Below are positions 1 through 9,117 of a DNA stretch of 64,000 nt, piece by piece. The stretch's first letter is position 1; each line of letters starts with the position of its first letter. The position numbers and the translations under genes were made by a program. Location: assembly GCF_014284305.1 (NCBI RefSeq), contig NZ_JACOFW010000017.1, forward strand, positions 43,094-107,093, read 5' to 3'. Below the pieces are notes generated by a model, which saw only the letters and a program-made list of their open reading frames with translations, did no database searches and was not told the origin of the DNA. Source of the stretch: Affinundibacterium seohonense. Lineage in GTDB: Bacteria; Pseudomonadota; Gammaproteobacteria; Burkholderiales; Burkholderiaceae_D.

Positions 1-42
1 ATGATTTTAGACTTTGCTCACAATAATTTTGCCGCTATTTAA

Positions 43-2025
43 ATGATCAATAAGTCTGTAGTATCTAATGAAGGTATTCCGCTAACACCGTTGCAGCGCC
101 GAATGTCTTTACTGAAAATACTTTCCTCACTGTTCGGAATATTTACACTTTTGGGCTTATGGTTAATCTTTGAATTAAGAGACGGCTATGATCAAGCTCT
201 GAAGCAGGCAAGCTACAGGGCAGTACAACGTAGCCAAATTTTCGGACAAAGTTTGCGCACTCAAATTTTGGCATCTGACTATGTATTACGTGATGTCGCT
301 AGTAGGATTCAAATCATAGACGGCGTATTTGTAGATACTGGTTTTAACCAAGGTAAAACCTTGTCGACTCTATTAAAGGAGAAGGGTGACACTGTCCCTG
401 ACTTTTTTAGTATGGTTTTATTTGATCGAGATTGTAAATTTATTGCGACAGCTACCGGGCAGAATATCGGCATACGCTCAAAGCCCGAACTATGTGAAGC
501 TCGAAAGAAATTCAAAGGTTCAGGGCCCATGGTTGAATATGTGGCAGGTAATAGATCTGCTTCGGGTCGACCAGCGCTCGTAATTTCAAGGCACTTCATT
601 AACGCCAGTGGTCAATTTTCGGGTGGTGTGTTGGGAGTCATTGAGCTTGAACGAATGCAACGCTGGCTTGATTCACTTGATATCGCCAGCTATGACGCCG
701 TTTCTTTGATCGACAATTCTCAACTACTATTGGCTCGCAGACCGGCGATGCATTCCTACTTGGAAAAGCGGATGATGAGCGAAGCGGATATGAATTCTTT
801 GAGCGAGAAGTTTGCGAAATCAGGTATCGCTACCTCAATTGACATCGATGGACTTGAACGTCTTTTTGGTATTTATCAGATTGAAGATTTTCCTTTCACT
901 GTTGTTTACGGGTTCGAAAAACTCGCGATTCTAAAACAATGGAGGAAGCGGGCAATTGATATGAGCATTGGATATTGCCTCTTATTGCTTTTGGCAGGAT
1001 TTGTCGTTCGCTCACACATCACTGTACTGCGTCAACATAATGAAATAAGCAAGAACAATGCATTATTGCGTTCAAGTGAAGCAAATTTTCGCATGTTGGC
1101 TGAGAATATGGCTGACATCGTTTGGCAAATCAATTCATTCTTTAAGGTCACATACACAAATGCTGCGGATGAAAGAGTGCGTGGTTATTCCAATAGTGAA
1201 ATAATTGGTGTTGACATTCGTGAGCAATTTACCGAATGTGGTCAAAAAATTTTTCAGCAAGAAATAGACAAGCGGGTTGAACTTGAAAAATCCGGTAACA
1301 AGGACCTGGCGATGAAGTTTGAGTTGCCGATGCGTTGCAAGGACGGCCGTGAACTATGGATGGAAATTTCTTCATCGCCAATTTATGGAGAAAATGGCGA
1401 GATCGATGGGTACCAAGGGGTGGCTCGCGATATTAGTCTGCGAAAGCTGCACGACGAAAAACTACTTCAAGCACACCAGGAAATGGAAAGCCGACTGTTA
1501 GAGGCAGCTGAAGAAAAAACAGCGTTACAAGAATTAGCCTTACATGATGCGATGACCGGTTTATACAATAGACGGTTTCTTGATGCGGCAATTGTGCGAG
1601 AAATTGCACTTTCGGAGCGAGAGCAAAGACCACTTGCGGTGATTATGTTGGATTTGGATCATTTTAAGAATATCAATGATCGATTTGGGCATAGTGCTGG
1701 AGACCAAGTCCTGAAGGCCCTCGCAGACATCATGCGACAAACATCGCGTGAAAGCGATTTAATTTGCCGCTATGGCGGAGAAGAATTTATCGCAATTATT
1801 CCAAACATGACAGCTTCTCAAGCATTCGAAAGAGCCGAGATATGGCGTAAGCAACTGGAACAAAATACGGTGAATTATGGCGGAAATGAAATAAAAATCA
1901 CATTATCCGCAGGCATAGCTATTTATCCCGGTCATGGTAAAAATGGTGAAGAGCTTATTTTGTGTGCTGATGAAATGCTTTATCAATCTAAACACTCTGG
2001 GCGGAATCAAGTGAGTATCGCTTAA
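43..2025 (+). CDS. Membrane-bound diguanylate cyclase with periplasmic sensor, PAS and GGDEF domains
   Basis: This 660-residue protein should make cyclic di-GMP from two GTP at the inner membrane in response to a periplasmic and a PAS-sensed signal. A membrane segment lies at about residues 25-47, a periplasmic sensor region follows, and a second membrane segment lies at about 306-325. A PAS domain (about 345-470) and a GGDEF domain (about 490-655) follow. The active-site GGEEF is at 578-582. An RxxD inhibitory site (R569 to D572) lies exactly five residues upstream, so product inhibition is expected. No EAL domain is present. The ATG directly follows an in-frame TAA at 40-42, so an upstream gene may end there; no clear ribosome site is visible. 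The gene converges on the nos operon. The ligand cannot be told from sequence. Confidence 0.9.
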   Translation: MINKSVVSNEGIPLTPLQRRMSLLKILSSLFGIFTLLGLWLIFELRDGYDQALKQASYRAVQRSQIFGQSLRTQILASDYVLRDVASRIQIIDGVFVDTGFNQGKTLSTLLKEKGDTVPDFFSMVLFDRDCKFIATATGQNIGIRSKPELCEARKKFKGSGPMVEYVAGNRSASGRPALVISRHFINASGQFSGGVLGVIELERMQRWLDSLDIASYDAVSLIDNSQLLLARRPAMHSYLEKRMMSEADMNSLSEKFAKSGIATSIDIDGLERLFGIYQIEDFPFTVVYGFEKLAILKQWRKRAIDMSIGYCLLLLLAGFVVRSHITVLRQHNEISKNNALLRSSEANFRMLAENMADIVWQINSFFKVTYTNAADERVRGYSNSEIIGVDIREQFTECGQKIFQQEIDKRVELEKSGNKDLAMKFELPMRCKDGRELWMEISSSPIYGENGEIDGYQGVARDISLRKLHDEKLLQAHQEMESRLLEAAEEKTALQELALHDAMTGLYNRRFLDAAIVREIALSEREQRPLAVIMLDLDHFKNINDRFGHSAGDQVLKALADIMRQTSRESDLICRYGGEEFIAIIPNMTASQAFERAEIWRKQLEQNTVNYGGNEIKITLSAGIAIYPGHGKNGEELILCADEMLYQSKHSGRNQVSIA

Positions 2026-2173
2026 TCCTATTCTTATTATTCAAAACGAGTTACAAAGAGATCAAAAAAATTACTGCTTTGCTAAACAACATGGCCGACG
2101 AGGTAGGTAAGTTACAAATAATTGAATTGAACTGTGTTGATTATCAAATCTGATGCAAAGTCGCAATCAAGCG

Positions 2174-2800
2174 TTAATCCTTTAGATGCAAATGCTGACG
2201 TGAGCGGTGAAGATTTTGTAGGGACTGAGACTTGATTTGATCTGCTTTCATTACTGTCCCGCCGCGTTTTTTAGCAAAGTCTTGTGCGTCTTCGATAAGA
2301 GAAAACGCGGGGAAGTTGCCAGCGCGCATGGGTCCCATTACCTCCGATCCGCTCACAAAAAAAGCTTCGCTGGTTTTAATCCATTGGCCTTGGGACGTAT
2401 CAGTGACGTAACTGACCGCGATTTCACTAGCATTGCGGCCACGGCTATATTTTGACGGGTCTAGCAGATAGATAAATAAAGTTAATGGCGAATCAAAGAA
2501 GTGGGTATCGCCATTCTTGAAGATTACTTGCGCGGCCCATTCGCTGGTGCGAGCTGGATACATACCGCAGACAGGGCAGCGCGCATCGGCGGGGATCTTA
2601 CGTGGCGCGAGTAGGCTGATACCCCAATTCGGATCGAATGGCGTCGCAGGGGCAACGATGCAGATGTCGCCGCTGGTGATGGTTTGATCGTCCGTAACTG
2701 TTGGCTGCCATGGAACCAGTTTGGTCAGCATAAGCGCGATGATTAATGTGCCAGTTGTCCAAGTGAGAAGCTTGGCTGACGGAATGCGCAGTAACATCAT
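2174..2800 (-). CDS. Second NosL-family protein, membrane-anchored
   Basis: This is a 208-residue NosL-family protein and the last gene of the nos operon. One N-terminal membrane segment (about residues 9-27) anchors it, with the rest outside the cytoplasm. A CPVCGM motif near residues 74-79 is the expected Cu(I) ligand set, and the conserved MGPMRAGNFPAF segment follows. NosL is known as an outer-membrane Cu(I) lipoprotein that serves NosZ metallation. This copy has a plain membrane anchor instead of a lipobox and carries the canonical CxxCGM that its neighbour lacks. It starts at the base next to the upstream nosL stop, so the two are almost certainly co-translated. A specialised copper chaperone role is inferred. 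Confidence 0.82.
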   Translation of the reverse strand: MMLLRIPSAKLLTWTTGTLIIALMLTKLVPWQPTVTDDQTITSGDICIVAPATPFDPNWGISLLAPRKIPADARCPVCGMYPARTSEWAAQVIFKNGDTHFFDSPLTLFIYLLDPSKYSRGRNASEIAVSYVTDTSQGQWIKTSEAFFVSGSEVMGPMRAGNFPAFSLIEDAQDFAKKRGGTVMKADQIKSQSLQNLHRSRQHLHLKD

Positions 2801-3334
2801 TTACATCCGCGTATCGTGTAAAGCACCGCCACTCAAATCCACCATGTCAGGTTTGATTTCTGCATAGCGCAGGAATTTCCCTCCCCATTGTCCTATAAAT
2901 TTTTTTGCATCTGCCTCCTGGGCAAAACTGGCAATGGTGGGGCCCATAGAGCCATGTCGTTTACTGCCCAAAACATAGCATCCCTCTTTTGCAGGTATCC
3001 AGTTGCCACGCGGTTGATCCCAATCCGCTTTGCCCATGTCTTGTACATAGGCGGCGCTAACTGCCTTGACCTGTTCAGGTGACAATAAGGTGTGAAACAT
3101 TTCTACCGTATCGCAAAAAAATGTGGGTGACTCTTTGCCCTCATAAAAAATCTGTGCTTTCGGGCCTGGGTAGTCGGCCAGTAACATGCCGTCGAGATCG
3201 CAGGTGGTGTGCGGATCAATTTCTACCGGGGTGATGGATTTGCTGGTCGTTGATTGACCGCAAGCCATCAAGGTACTTCCAGCGACGGCGGTGATGAGCA
3301 TATTGATGATAAATTGTCGACGATTAATGATCAT
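2801..3334 (-). CDS. nosL: NosL copper-binding lipoprotein
   Basis: This 177-residue lipoprotein is the classical NosL of the operon, thought to hand copper to the NosZ CuZ site. The signal peptide ends in a lipobox LMAC (Cys near residue 25). The mature part has CDLDGM, then FFCDTVEMFH and GSMGPTIASFA, the usual landmarks of proteobacterial NosL. The first metal motif is CxxxGM, with Asp where other NosL proteins have Cys. The start overlaps the nosY stop by four bases in an ATGA arrangement, and the stop abuts the second nosL-like gene. Membership of the family is certain; the exact route of copper to NosZ is not shown by sequence. Confidence 0.92.
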   Translation of the reverse strand: MIINRRQFIINMLITAVAGSTLMACGQSTTSKSITPVEIDPHTTCDLDGMLLADYPGPKAQIFYEGKESPTFFCDTVEMFHTLLSPEQVKAVSAAYVQDMGKADWDQPRGNWIPAKEGCYVLGSKRHGSMGPTIASFAQEADAKKFIGQWGGKFLRYAEIKPDMVDLSGGALHDTRM

Positions 3335-4149
3335 GAGTTAAATCTCCAACGTGCCAACGCCAGCGGCACAACGATCCAGGCACACATAACAGAACCCATA
3401 AGCCAGGGTTTGGCGAGGGCAGCGGGAACGATGCTCGAAAGCCCATAAAGGGTGCGTACATCATCCATAGAAAAGACATTCAGAATACGAAATACATCGG
3501 TCGGATTGAGTAACAGTAAGTAGGCAAAAATATCCCCACCATAGCTGCCGCCAGTACCGACCAGCGCACCTAGTAATAAAAGATCAAAGACTAAGACAAA
3601 GAAAAACCAGAGTGCGATTGCCAAGCCAGATGCACGGGTACGTTCGCGTGCAATCACTGACATGAAAATAGCAAGACTGAGAAAGGCCAGGCCGAGCAGT
3701 ACGGAGCTGATGATGAAGCCGAGGTAATGTAATAATCCGGCCCATTTAAATTGTTGGTATAGCAGTGCTGCCACCAGTGAAAATCCTGCGACGGTGGATA
3801 GTGTTAAAGCGCCAGCGAGACCTAAATATTTACCGAGTAAAAATTCAGTACGGGTAATCGGAAAAGACAATAACAAATCCAGCGAACCGCGTTCACGTTC
3901 GCCGACAATCGCATCGAAGCCGAGCAGTAGGGCAATTAAGGGAATCAAATAAATCACTAGACTGACCAAACTTGTGATGGTTAACTCTATCGATTTAAGG
4001 CCTATCTGGCCTTGTTGCGCACCACCCAGATAGGTAATCACTAGCGAAAATACGGTAAACACCAGTGCTACCGCCAGTACCCAACGATTGCGAATCCGGT
4101 CACGAAATTCTTTCGCTGCTAGGGTGAAAATTTGATTTATTTCCATCAT
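3331..4149 (-). CDS. nosY: NosY, ABC transporter permease for nitrous oxide reductase maturation
   Basis: NosY is the membrane part of the NosDFY ABC complex, which is required to build the sulfur-containing CuZ cluster of NosZ in the periplasm. The 272-residue protein has about six membrane helices and the ABC-2 type signature of this family (GERERGSLDLLLSFPITRTEFLLGKY is the core region, near residues 85-110). Length and the order nosD-nosF-nosY-nosL fit the family. The nosF stop lies 18 bases upstream and the nosL start overlaps the stop, so expression is polycistronic. It works with the NosF ATPase and periplasmic NosD. Confidence 0.93.
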   Translation of the reverse strand: MMEINQIFTLAAKEFRDRIRNRWVLAVALVFTVFSLVITYLGGAQQGQIGLKSIELTITSLVSLVIYLIPLIALLLGFDAIVGERERGSLDLLLSFPITRTEFLLGKYLGLAGALTLSTVAGFSLVAALLYQQFKWAGLLHYLGFIISSVLLGLAFLSLAIFMSVIARERTRASGLAIALWFFFVLVFDLLLLGALVGTGGSYGGDIFAYLLLLNPTDVFRILNVFSMDDVRTLYGLSSIVPAALAKPWLMGSVMCAWIVVPLALARWRFNS

Positions 4150-4167
4150 GGTTTCTTTTATCCTGGT

Positions 4168-5115
4168 TTAATCTGAAAACCCAAAAAAGACATCTTCCAG
4201 TGACGCTTCTTGTATGTTGAGGTCGATCAATTTGCTGCCAAGACGACTGACTACGGAAATCACTTCCATCTTGCTGCTACGTGGACAATTCACTGTTAAG
4301 CCATCACCGTTCACTGCGCAGTTCACATACGAAAGCTGACTTAGTGCATCTTGAGCTAGCGGAATATCATTTGCTGCAAGACGGAGAGTAATGACGAGTG
4401 GCATCTGCATTTGCTCGCGTAATTGCGCCACGCTGCCTAGGGCTTGTATTTTTCCCGCCGACATAATGGCTAGGCGATCCACCCGTTCTTGCAACTCTGC
4501 CAGAATGTGTGAGGTAATAATGACGGTAACGCCGGTATCGCGTAACTTATGCAGCGTAATATAAAAGTCTCTTATCGCTTGAGGATCAAGGCCATTGGTT
4601 GGTTCGTCGAGAAATAGCACGCGTGGCTTGCCGAGCAAAGCTTGCGCAAATCCCAGACGTTGGCGCATTCCCTTGGAATATTCGCGCAAGGGGCGATTGA
4701 GTGCATGAGCCAAGCCAACTTGTTCTAACATAGGCGCACATTGTTCTATCGGTGCACCTTTGAGTTTGGCAAAGAATTTTAAAGTTTCGATGCCGCTGAG
4801 ATTGTCGTATAGCACCACATTTTCCGGGAGATAACCGAGCTGACGACGGGTATGACGAAAATCGCTACCTGTCACCGCTGTGCCATTAATTAAAATCTCG
4901 CCAGCGCTCGGTTCCGTCAGGCCCAGCATCATTTTGAACAAGGTACTTTTACCAGCACCGTTGTGACCGATGAGGCCGAAAATCTCGCCATGTTTTACCG
5001 TCAAATCAACGCCATCAACCGCGTGTAAGGCGCCATAATGTTTGCTGACACCACGTACCTCGATGGCACTGTCTTCAGAGTGAGACCTGTTATTGGCCGG
5101 GATAGTGCTTGCCAT
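4168..5115 (-). CDS. nosF: NosF, ABC transporter ATP-binding subunit
   Basis: NosF hydrolyses ATP to drive the NosDFY complex that matures NosZ. With the start chosen here it has 315 residues. The Walker A motif GHNGAGKS is at 50-57, the signature region is YSKGMRQRLGFAQALL, and Walker B is VLFLDEPTNGLDP. The frame is open for 41 more codons upstream, but that part lies inside nosD and looks unlike NosF. The ATG at 5115 has GGAGG seven bases ahead and gives the usual NosF length, so I chose it. It overlaps the end of nosD by 26 bases, which suggests translational coupling. Confidence 0.92.
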   Translation of the reverse strand: MASTIPANNRSHSEDSAIEVRGVSKHYGALHAVDGVDLTVKHGEIFGLIGHNGAGKSTLFKMMLGLTEPSAGEILINGTAVTGSDFRHTRRQLGYLPENVVLYDNLSGIETLKFFAKLKGAPIEQCAPMLEQVGLAHALNRPLREYSKGMRQRLGFAQALLGKPRVLFLDEPTNGLDPQAIRDFYITLHKLRDTGVTVIITSHILAELQERVDRLAIMSAGKIQALGSVAQLREQMQMPLVITLRLAANDIPLAQDALSQLSYVNCAVNGDGLTVNCPRSSKMEVISVVSRLGSKLIDLNIQEASLEDVFFGFSD

Positions 5116-6361
5116 GCCATTGCCTCCATTGCTTATTGGTTGGTTGCATACGCGGCTTGGGATCGACCACGCTCGGTACACGTAATACAGGAAATTGTTG
5201 CGATACCAAGCGCAGTGCTTGCACCGCTGGACTGGCAAGTAATAACTGGGTGCTGGGGTAGCGCCAGTTTAAGCGGTCTACCATGTCATTGGCTTCGTAG
5301 GAAACATCACCGAACCCATCGGCATTTCTATCCCAGCCTAAATAATTGCTCCAGTGATTGCCACTTTGAACACCCCATTTTTCGTCTTTCGCACCCACAT
5401 ATCGAATCTGCTCACGATTGCCTATGAAATCATTGCCTTCGACTTGATTGCGGGTAGAGCCCGCTGATAGATGCACACCGACGCGATTATCTACCACCAG
5501 ATTATTTTTAATGTTGACGTACTCAACATCGTAAATAAATAAGCCTCGGCTATTGCCCGCAATGACGTTGTTTTCGACTAAGGAATCCTGCATGGTACGC
5601 AACATGATGCCGTGATCAGAGTTCCCCCAAGTACGGTTATTGCGTACCACTTGGTCACGTACTTCCATCAATGCCAGACCACCCCGATTGAAATAACTAT
5701 CGTTGTCTTCCCATAAGTTGTAATAAGAATTCATGTAGTGGCTGCCGTAACGGCTGTGATGCAATTTGTTGCCGCGAAAAATGGCATGATGTGAGACGTC
5801 GACATACAAGGCATCGCGTACAAAACTGATGTTGTTGCCGATGATGCGCGCACCTTTGGTGTTGTAAAGTTGTACGCCATTTCCACGTTGAGATGAATTG
5901 TATTCGCGCTTGCCCGTGATCAAATTGTTTTCTATCAACACATCGTTGGATTTTTCTATCCACAGACCAAACAGGTTGTAAGTGATGTCGCAATTTTTGA
6001 CGATGGTGCGGTGCGCGCCGGGAAAAATATAGATACCTGCATTTTGATCTTTCAGGCTGTCGCCGGAGTCTCGTACTATCAATCCTTCAATAACCACGTC
6101 GGGTGAGACGATACGGATAGTATCGCCACGATTTTCGCCGCTAATCGTGGGACGATTGATTCCTCTTAAGGTCAGTTTTTTATCGATTAAAAAATTACCT
6201 TGATACCGGCCACGCGTGATTTCTATCGTGTCACCAGCTTGCGCTTTCGCAATCGCCTGTTGTAGTGACTCACCTGGTTTTACTAAGATGGTCGCTGCGT
6301 CGCCAAAGGTGGGAACAGCCATCATGCAACCTAGTAGCAATCCCTTTATCGCTGTCATCAT
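5090..6361 (-). CDS. nosD: NosD, periplasmic right-handed beta-helix protein of NosZ maturation
   Basis: NosD is the periplasmic partner of the NosFY ABC transporter and is needed for CuZ assembly in NosZ. The 423-residue product has a signal peptide (about residues 1-22, cleaved after GDAA or nearby). The body consists of parallel beta-helix repeats of the carbohydrate-binding and sugar-hydrolase (CASH) type, with many N-rich turns such as NNV and RNN. The ATG overlaps the nosR stop as ATGA; a second ATG follows directly, so the start is uncertain by one codon. The gene end overlaps nosF by 26 bases. Confidence 0.93.
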   Translation of the reverse strand: MMTAIKGLLLGCMMAVPTFGDAATILVKPGESLQQAIAKAQAGDTIEITRGRYQGNFLIDKKLTLRGINRPTISGENRGDTIRIVSPDVVIEGLIVRDSGDSLKDQNAGIYIFPGAHRTIVKNCDITYNLFGLWIEKSNDVLIENNLITGKREYNSSQRGNGVQLYNTKGARIIGNNISFVRDALYVDVSHHAIFRGNKLHHSRYGSHYMNSYYNLWEDNDSYFNRGGLALMEVRDQVVRNNRTWGNSDHGIMLRTMQDSLVENNVIAGNSRGLFIYDVEYVNIKNNLVVDNRVGVHLSAGSTRNQVEGNDFIGNREQIRYVGAKDEKWGVQSGNHWSNYLGWDRNADGFGDVSYEANDMVDRLNWRYPSTQLLLASPAVQALRLVSQQFPVLRVPSVVDPKPRMQPTNKQWRQWHGKHYPGQ

Positions 6362-9000
6362 ACGATTAATAAGCCCAGCGTTTTTAGTGATAAAAATAAT
6401 GCGGCACCAATGAGTAAATTTTTAAAACTCACATAACTGATCATGTCCATCACACTGGCGTAACGATAATTGTCCTGCCACCATGGACCATCCTTGACAT
6501 AACGTTTTCCTGATAGACGGATCAATACTTCATACACACTCCAGCCGAACCACCAGGCGATAATAGCGGCGGATGAGAGTTGGCCAATCGCCGTTAATAT
6601 CCAAGCTAGGCTGGCTGCAATCGCTAGCGCGACGCCAGCGATTTGCAAGCCGCGTTGCGATGACCAGGATTTCGCACTCCAAGGCCAGACATGATCGACA
6701 ATCTCTAAGATTATCCAGCGCAATCCAGTGGCGTTCGTCTTATATGCGGGCTTCACGGGGTCAGTTGGCATACGCGGATCGAGGCCAGCTTTGATCGCCT
6801 CGGATGCCGGAGTTGCTGGTATCGGATAAATGGGGATGAAGTAGCCATCTTTGCCTATGGCTTTAATTTCTAAACCTTCTCTGTCGCGTCGTTTGCGTTC
6901 TTTAGATAGCGGCGGGCAGCCTTTGACGTCGGTGTAAAGCACCATACAGTCTAAGCAGTGCAAACATTCACGGTGATCAATTCGTCCAGCTTTATCAATC
7001 GCCAGCGAACCGCAACCGACTGCGCATGCCTTACAGCTATTGCAGTCTTGTTTGCGTTTCAGACCAAACCAGCGGAAAGTGCTAGGCATAGCTAAGGCGG
7101 CTCCCAGCGGGCAAATGTATTTGCAATAAGGCCGTTCGATGAATAAAGAGATGCCGAGTATGAGTGCGACAAACAATCCATAAGGCCAGGCACGATGCGT
7201 TATGCCGACTAAGAAAGTTGTTTTGAAAGGTTCAATCTCTGCTAATTTTTCTGCCAAACCCATGGAAAACATCGACACCGCTAATAGTCCAAAAAAGATC
7301 CCATATTTGAGCCACTTTAGCTTGTCATGTACGGCTTGGGGTAAATGAGTTTGAAAACGTTTAAGTCCAATTTTTTCGCCGACTTTGTAGATCGCTTCCG
7401 ACATCGATCCAAATGGACACATCCAGCCGCAGAACAAGCCGCGTCCGAATAAGAACACCGTGATAATGATGAAAATCCAAAAGACAAAAATAAAGGGGTC
7501 GGTTAAAAACAGTGACCAAGTCCATTGAAATAATAGCGAGTGAAACCAGGTCAGCACTTGCGTAATCGAGGGTTGTGCCATCACGCCAAAACCCACAAAA
7601 GTGATACTCAAGATCCAGGCGCTGTATTTGAAAATATTTACCGGCCATTTGTTTTTGTGATTCGACATACGTGTCAGTTTTTCTCGACAGGCATAGGCGA
7701 TGGTGACGACGATCAATAAGAGACAAAACAAGCCTATTTCTATAGCACGTGATTTCCAGATGCGAACATAGGGTGCTGCTGCTTCTTCGACCACTGGTCT
7801 ACCGCCCTGTAATAGCTCGTCAGCTAACCAATATTTAGCATCAAAACTGGCGAAACTGCGTGTGCCCGTGGCACGGTCAACCCGATTGCCGAGGAAAGAT
7901 AATTTCCATGGATAGGCAGTTGAAAACGCTTTGGAGCGAATGATGAAAATGGCGGATTCGTTGTAAGTCGGCGCGCCATCGGCGACGATGCCATAGAGAT
8001 TGAGATAATCGAGATCGCGGAAGGTATACGAGTCTGCATCTTGTTTTACTTGTATTCGGTCGTACATGCCACCACGCACAAATCCTGAGCCTTTGAAGGA
8101 TTCTATGCCATCGGTGCGGATGATGAACAACGCGTGTTCGTCGGGCTTTAGCTGAGAACGTAAATTATTGAAACTGTTTTCCCCCAACAGGCTGATGCCA
8201 ACATCTGGGTGATTCAGATCACCAAACCACAGTTCGATAAAAGGTACGACATTTTTTTCTAAGCCCACTTGTTCTGGTTTAACTAGCAGGCGTTGTACAC
8301 TGCCTTGTTTGACCAACTCGGCCCATGTTAGACGGCGGCCGCTAAGCACATATTTTGCAGGTTCACGTACCGTCGGTGCGACGATACCAGTCTGTCTGGC
8401 GATCGCCATGCCAGAAGTCATCATGACCTGGTTTTGCACGATAACGGTGACGGTCGCGCCAGAGATGGCGTCCACACCCAACACGCCTTCGTCAGGGCGG
8501 GATTGACCCACCTCAATTTTATCGGTGACCGATTTACCAAGATATTGTTTATTGAAATTAAGCAGAGCTGATTCGGGGATGCCCAACAAAAGAATCGGTT
8601 CAGAGTGTTTGAGCACTTTGATCCCAACGAAGCGGCCTTTGAGATCCATGCCCATCAGTGTCACGACAGGTTTGCCAGAATAGGCTGGGGTGTCGGTAAT
8701 GTCGGTTGAGAGCATGACATAACCAAGCAAGTTTTTTTTGCCAGCGATGGGGTCGCCATAGGCTTCTACGTAAGGCGGCTGTCCCATGCGTTCTGAAAAG
8801 CTTTTCGCGCCAGGAAATACATCGGTGCAAGCAACTAATGCACACATGTTTTTGGCAGTTTTGAGTTCTGCTGGCAAAGCCGCTTCATACGCGCTCGATC
8901 GCGCAATCGCCGGATTGATGATGCAGCTTAGCAGTAACAGAAAAAATGCGACCAGGTAGAAATCTACACTAGTCGCCAAGTTTTTACGCATTAAAGACAT
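6358..9000 (-). CDS. nosR: NosR, membrane flavo-iron-sulfur protein supporting N2O reduction
   Basis: NosR is a membrane electron donor and maturation factor for NosZ. This copy has 880 residues. A signal or first membrane segment (about 13-33) precedes a periplasmic FMN-binding domain with SGATVT at 180-185, where FMN is attached covalently by ApbE. Membrane helices follow, with CxxxCP motifs (CGWMCP and CKYICP). Two ferredoxin-type clusters follow (CNSCKACAVGC and CLHCLDC). At the C-terminus an extra stretch of about 170 residues carries two to three more membrane segments, making the protein longer than the roughly 700-750 residues I recall for Pseudomonas-type NosR. It lies downstream of nosZ, after a hairpin, and overlaps nosD. 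Confidence 0.94.
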   Translation of the reverse strand: MSLMRKNLATSVDFYLVAFFLLLLSCIINPAIARSSAYEAALPAELKTAKNMCALVACTDVFPGAKSFSERMGQPPYVEAYGDPIAGKKNLLGYVMLSTDITDTPAYSGKPVVTLMGMDLKGRFVGIKVLKHSEPILLLGIPESALLNFNKQYLGKSVTDKIEVGQSRPDEGVLGVDAISGATVTVIVQNQVMMTSGMAIARQTGIVAPTVREPAKYVLSGRRLTWAELVKQGSVQRLLVKPEQVGLEKNVVPFIELWFGDLNHPDVGISLLGENSFNNLRSQLKPDEHALFIIRTDGIESFKGSGFVRGGMYDRIQVKQDADSYTFRDLDYLNLYGIVADGAPTYNESAIFIIRSKAFSTAYPWKLSFLGNRVDRATGTRSFASFDAKYWLADELLQGGRPVVEEAAAPYVRIWKSRAIEIGLFCLLLIVVTIAYACREKLTRMSNHKNKWPVNIFKYSAWILSITFVGFGVMAQPSITQVLTWFHSLLFQWTWSLFLTDPFIFVFWIFIIITVFLFGRGLFCGWMCPFGSMSEAIYKVGEKIGLKRFQTHLPQAVHDKLKWLKYGIFFGLLAVSMFSMGLAEKLAEIEPFKTTFLVGITHRAWPYGLFVALILGISLFIERPYCKYICPLGAALAMPSTFRWFGLKRKQDCNSCKACAVGCGSLAIDKAGRIDHRECLHCLDCMVLYTDVKGCPPLSKERKRRDREGLEIKAIGKDGYFIPIYPIPATPASEAIKAGLDPRMPTDPVKPAYKTNATGLRWIILEIVDHVWPWSAKSWSSQRGLQIAGVALAIAASLAWILTAIGQLSSAAIIAWWFGWSVYEVLIRLSGKRYVKDGPWWQDNYRYASVMDMISYVSFKNLLIGAALFLSLKTLGLLIV

Positions 9001-9004
9001 TTTT

Positions 9005-9037
9005 ATTCCTACTTATTACTACTTGCTTATTACTACT
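9005..9037 (-). repeat. Two-copy 14-bp direct repeat in front of nosR
   Basis: Read on the minus strand, the unit CAAGTAGTAATAAG occurs twice head to tail, then AGGAAT and the nosR ATG. It occupies most of the space between the nosZ 3' hairpin and the nosR ribosome site. The repeat is directly visible; any effect on nosR translation is guesswork. Confidence 0.7.
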
Positions 9038-9069
9038 TGGCGAGACATTTTAAAATGCCTCACTGGGAT

Positions 9070-9099
9070 GGTGGCGCCCAGAAAAATCCAGACGCCACC
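9070..9099 (-). terminator. Hairpin just after nosZ
   Basis: GGTGGCG at 9070-9076 pairs perfectly with CGCCACC at 9093-9099, and wobble pairs extend the stem inward to a U-rich loop. It begins 19 bases past the nosZ stop. There is no U tract after it, so it is more likely an mRNA-stabilising or partial termination hairpin that raises nosZ over nosR than a complete terminator. Confidence 0.6.
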
Positions 9100-9117
9100 G
9101 GAGCTGCAACTACCGGG

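Noticed and set aside
1..42. 13-codon frame ending right before the cyclase gene
   Set aside because: It may be the tail of an upstream gene, but the window start gives too little to support a call.
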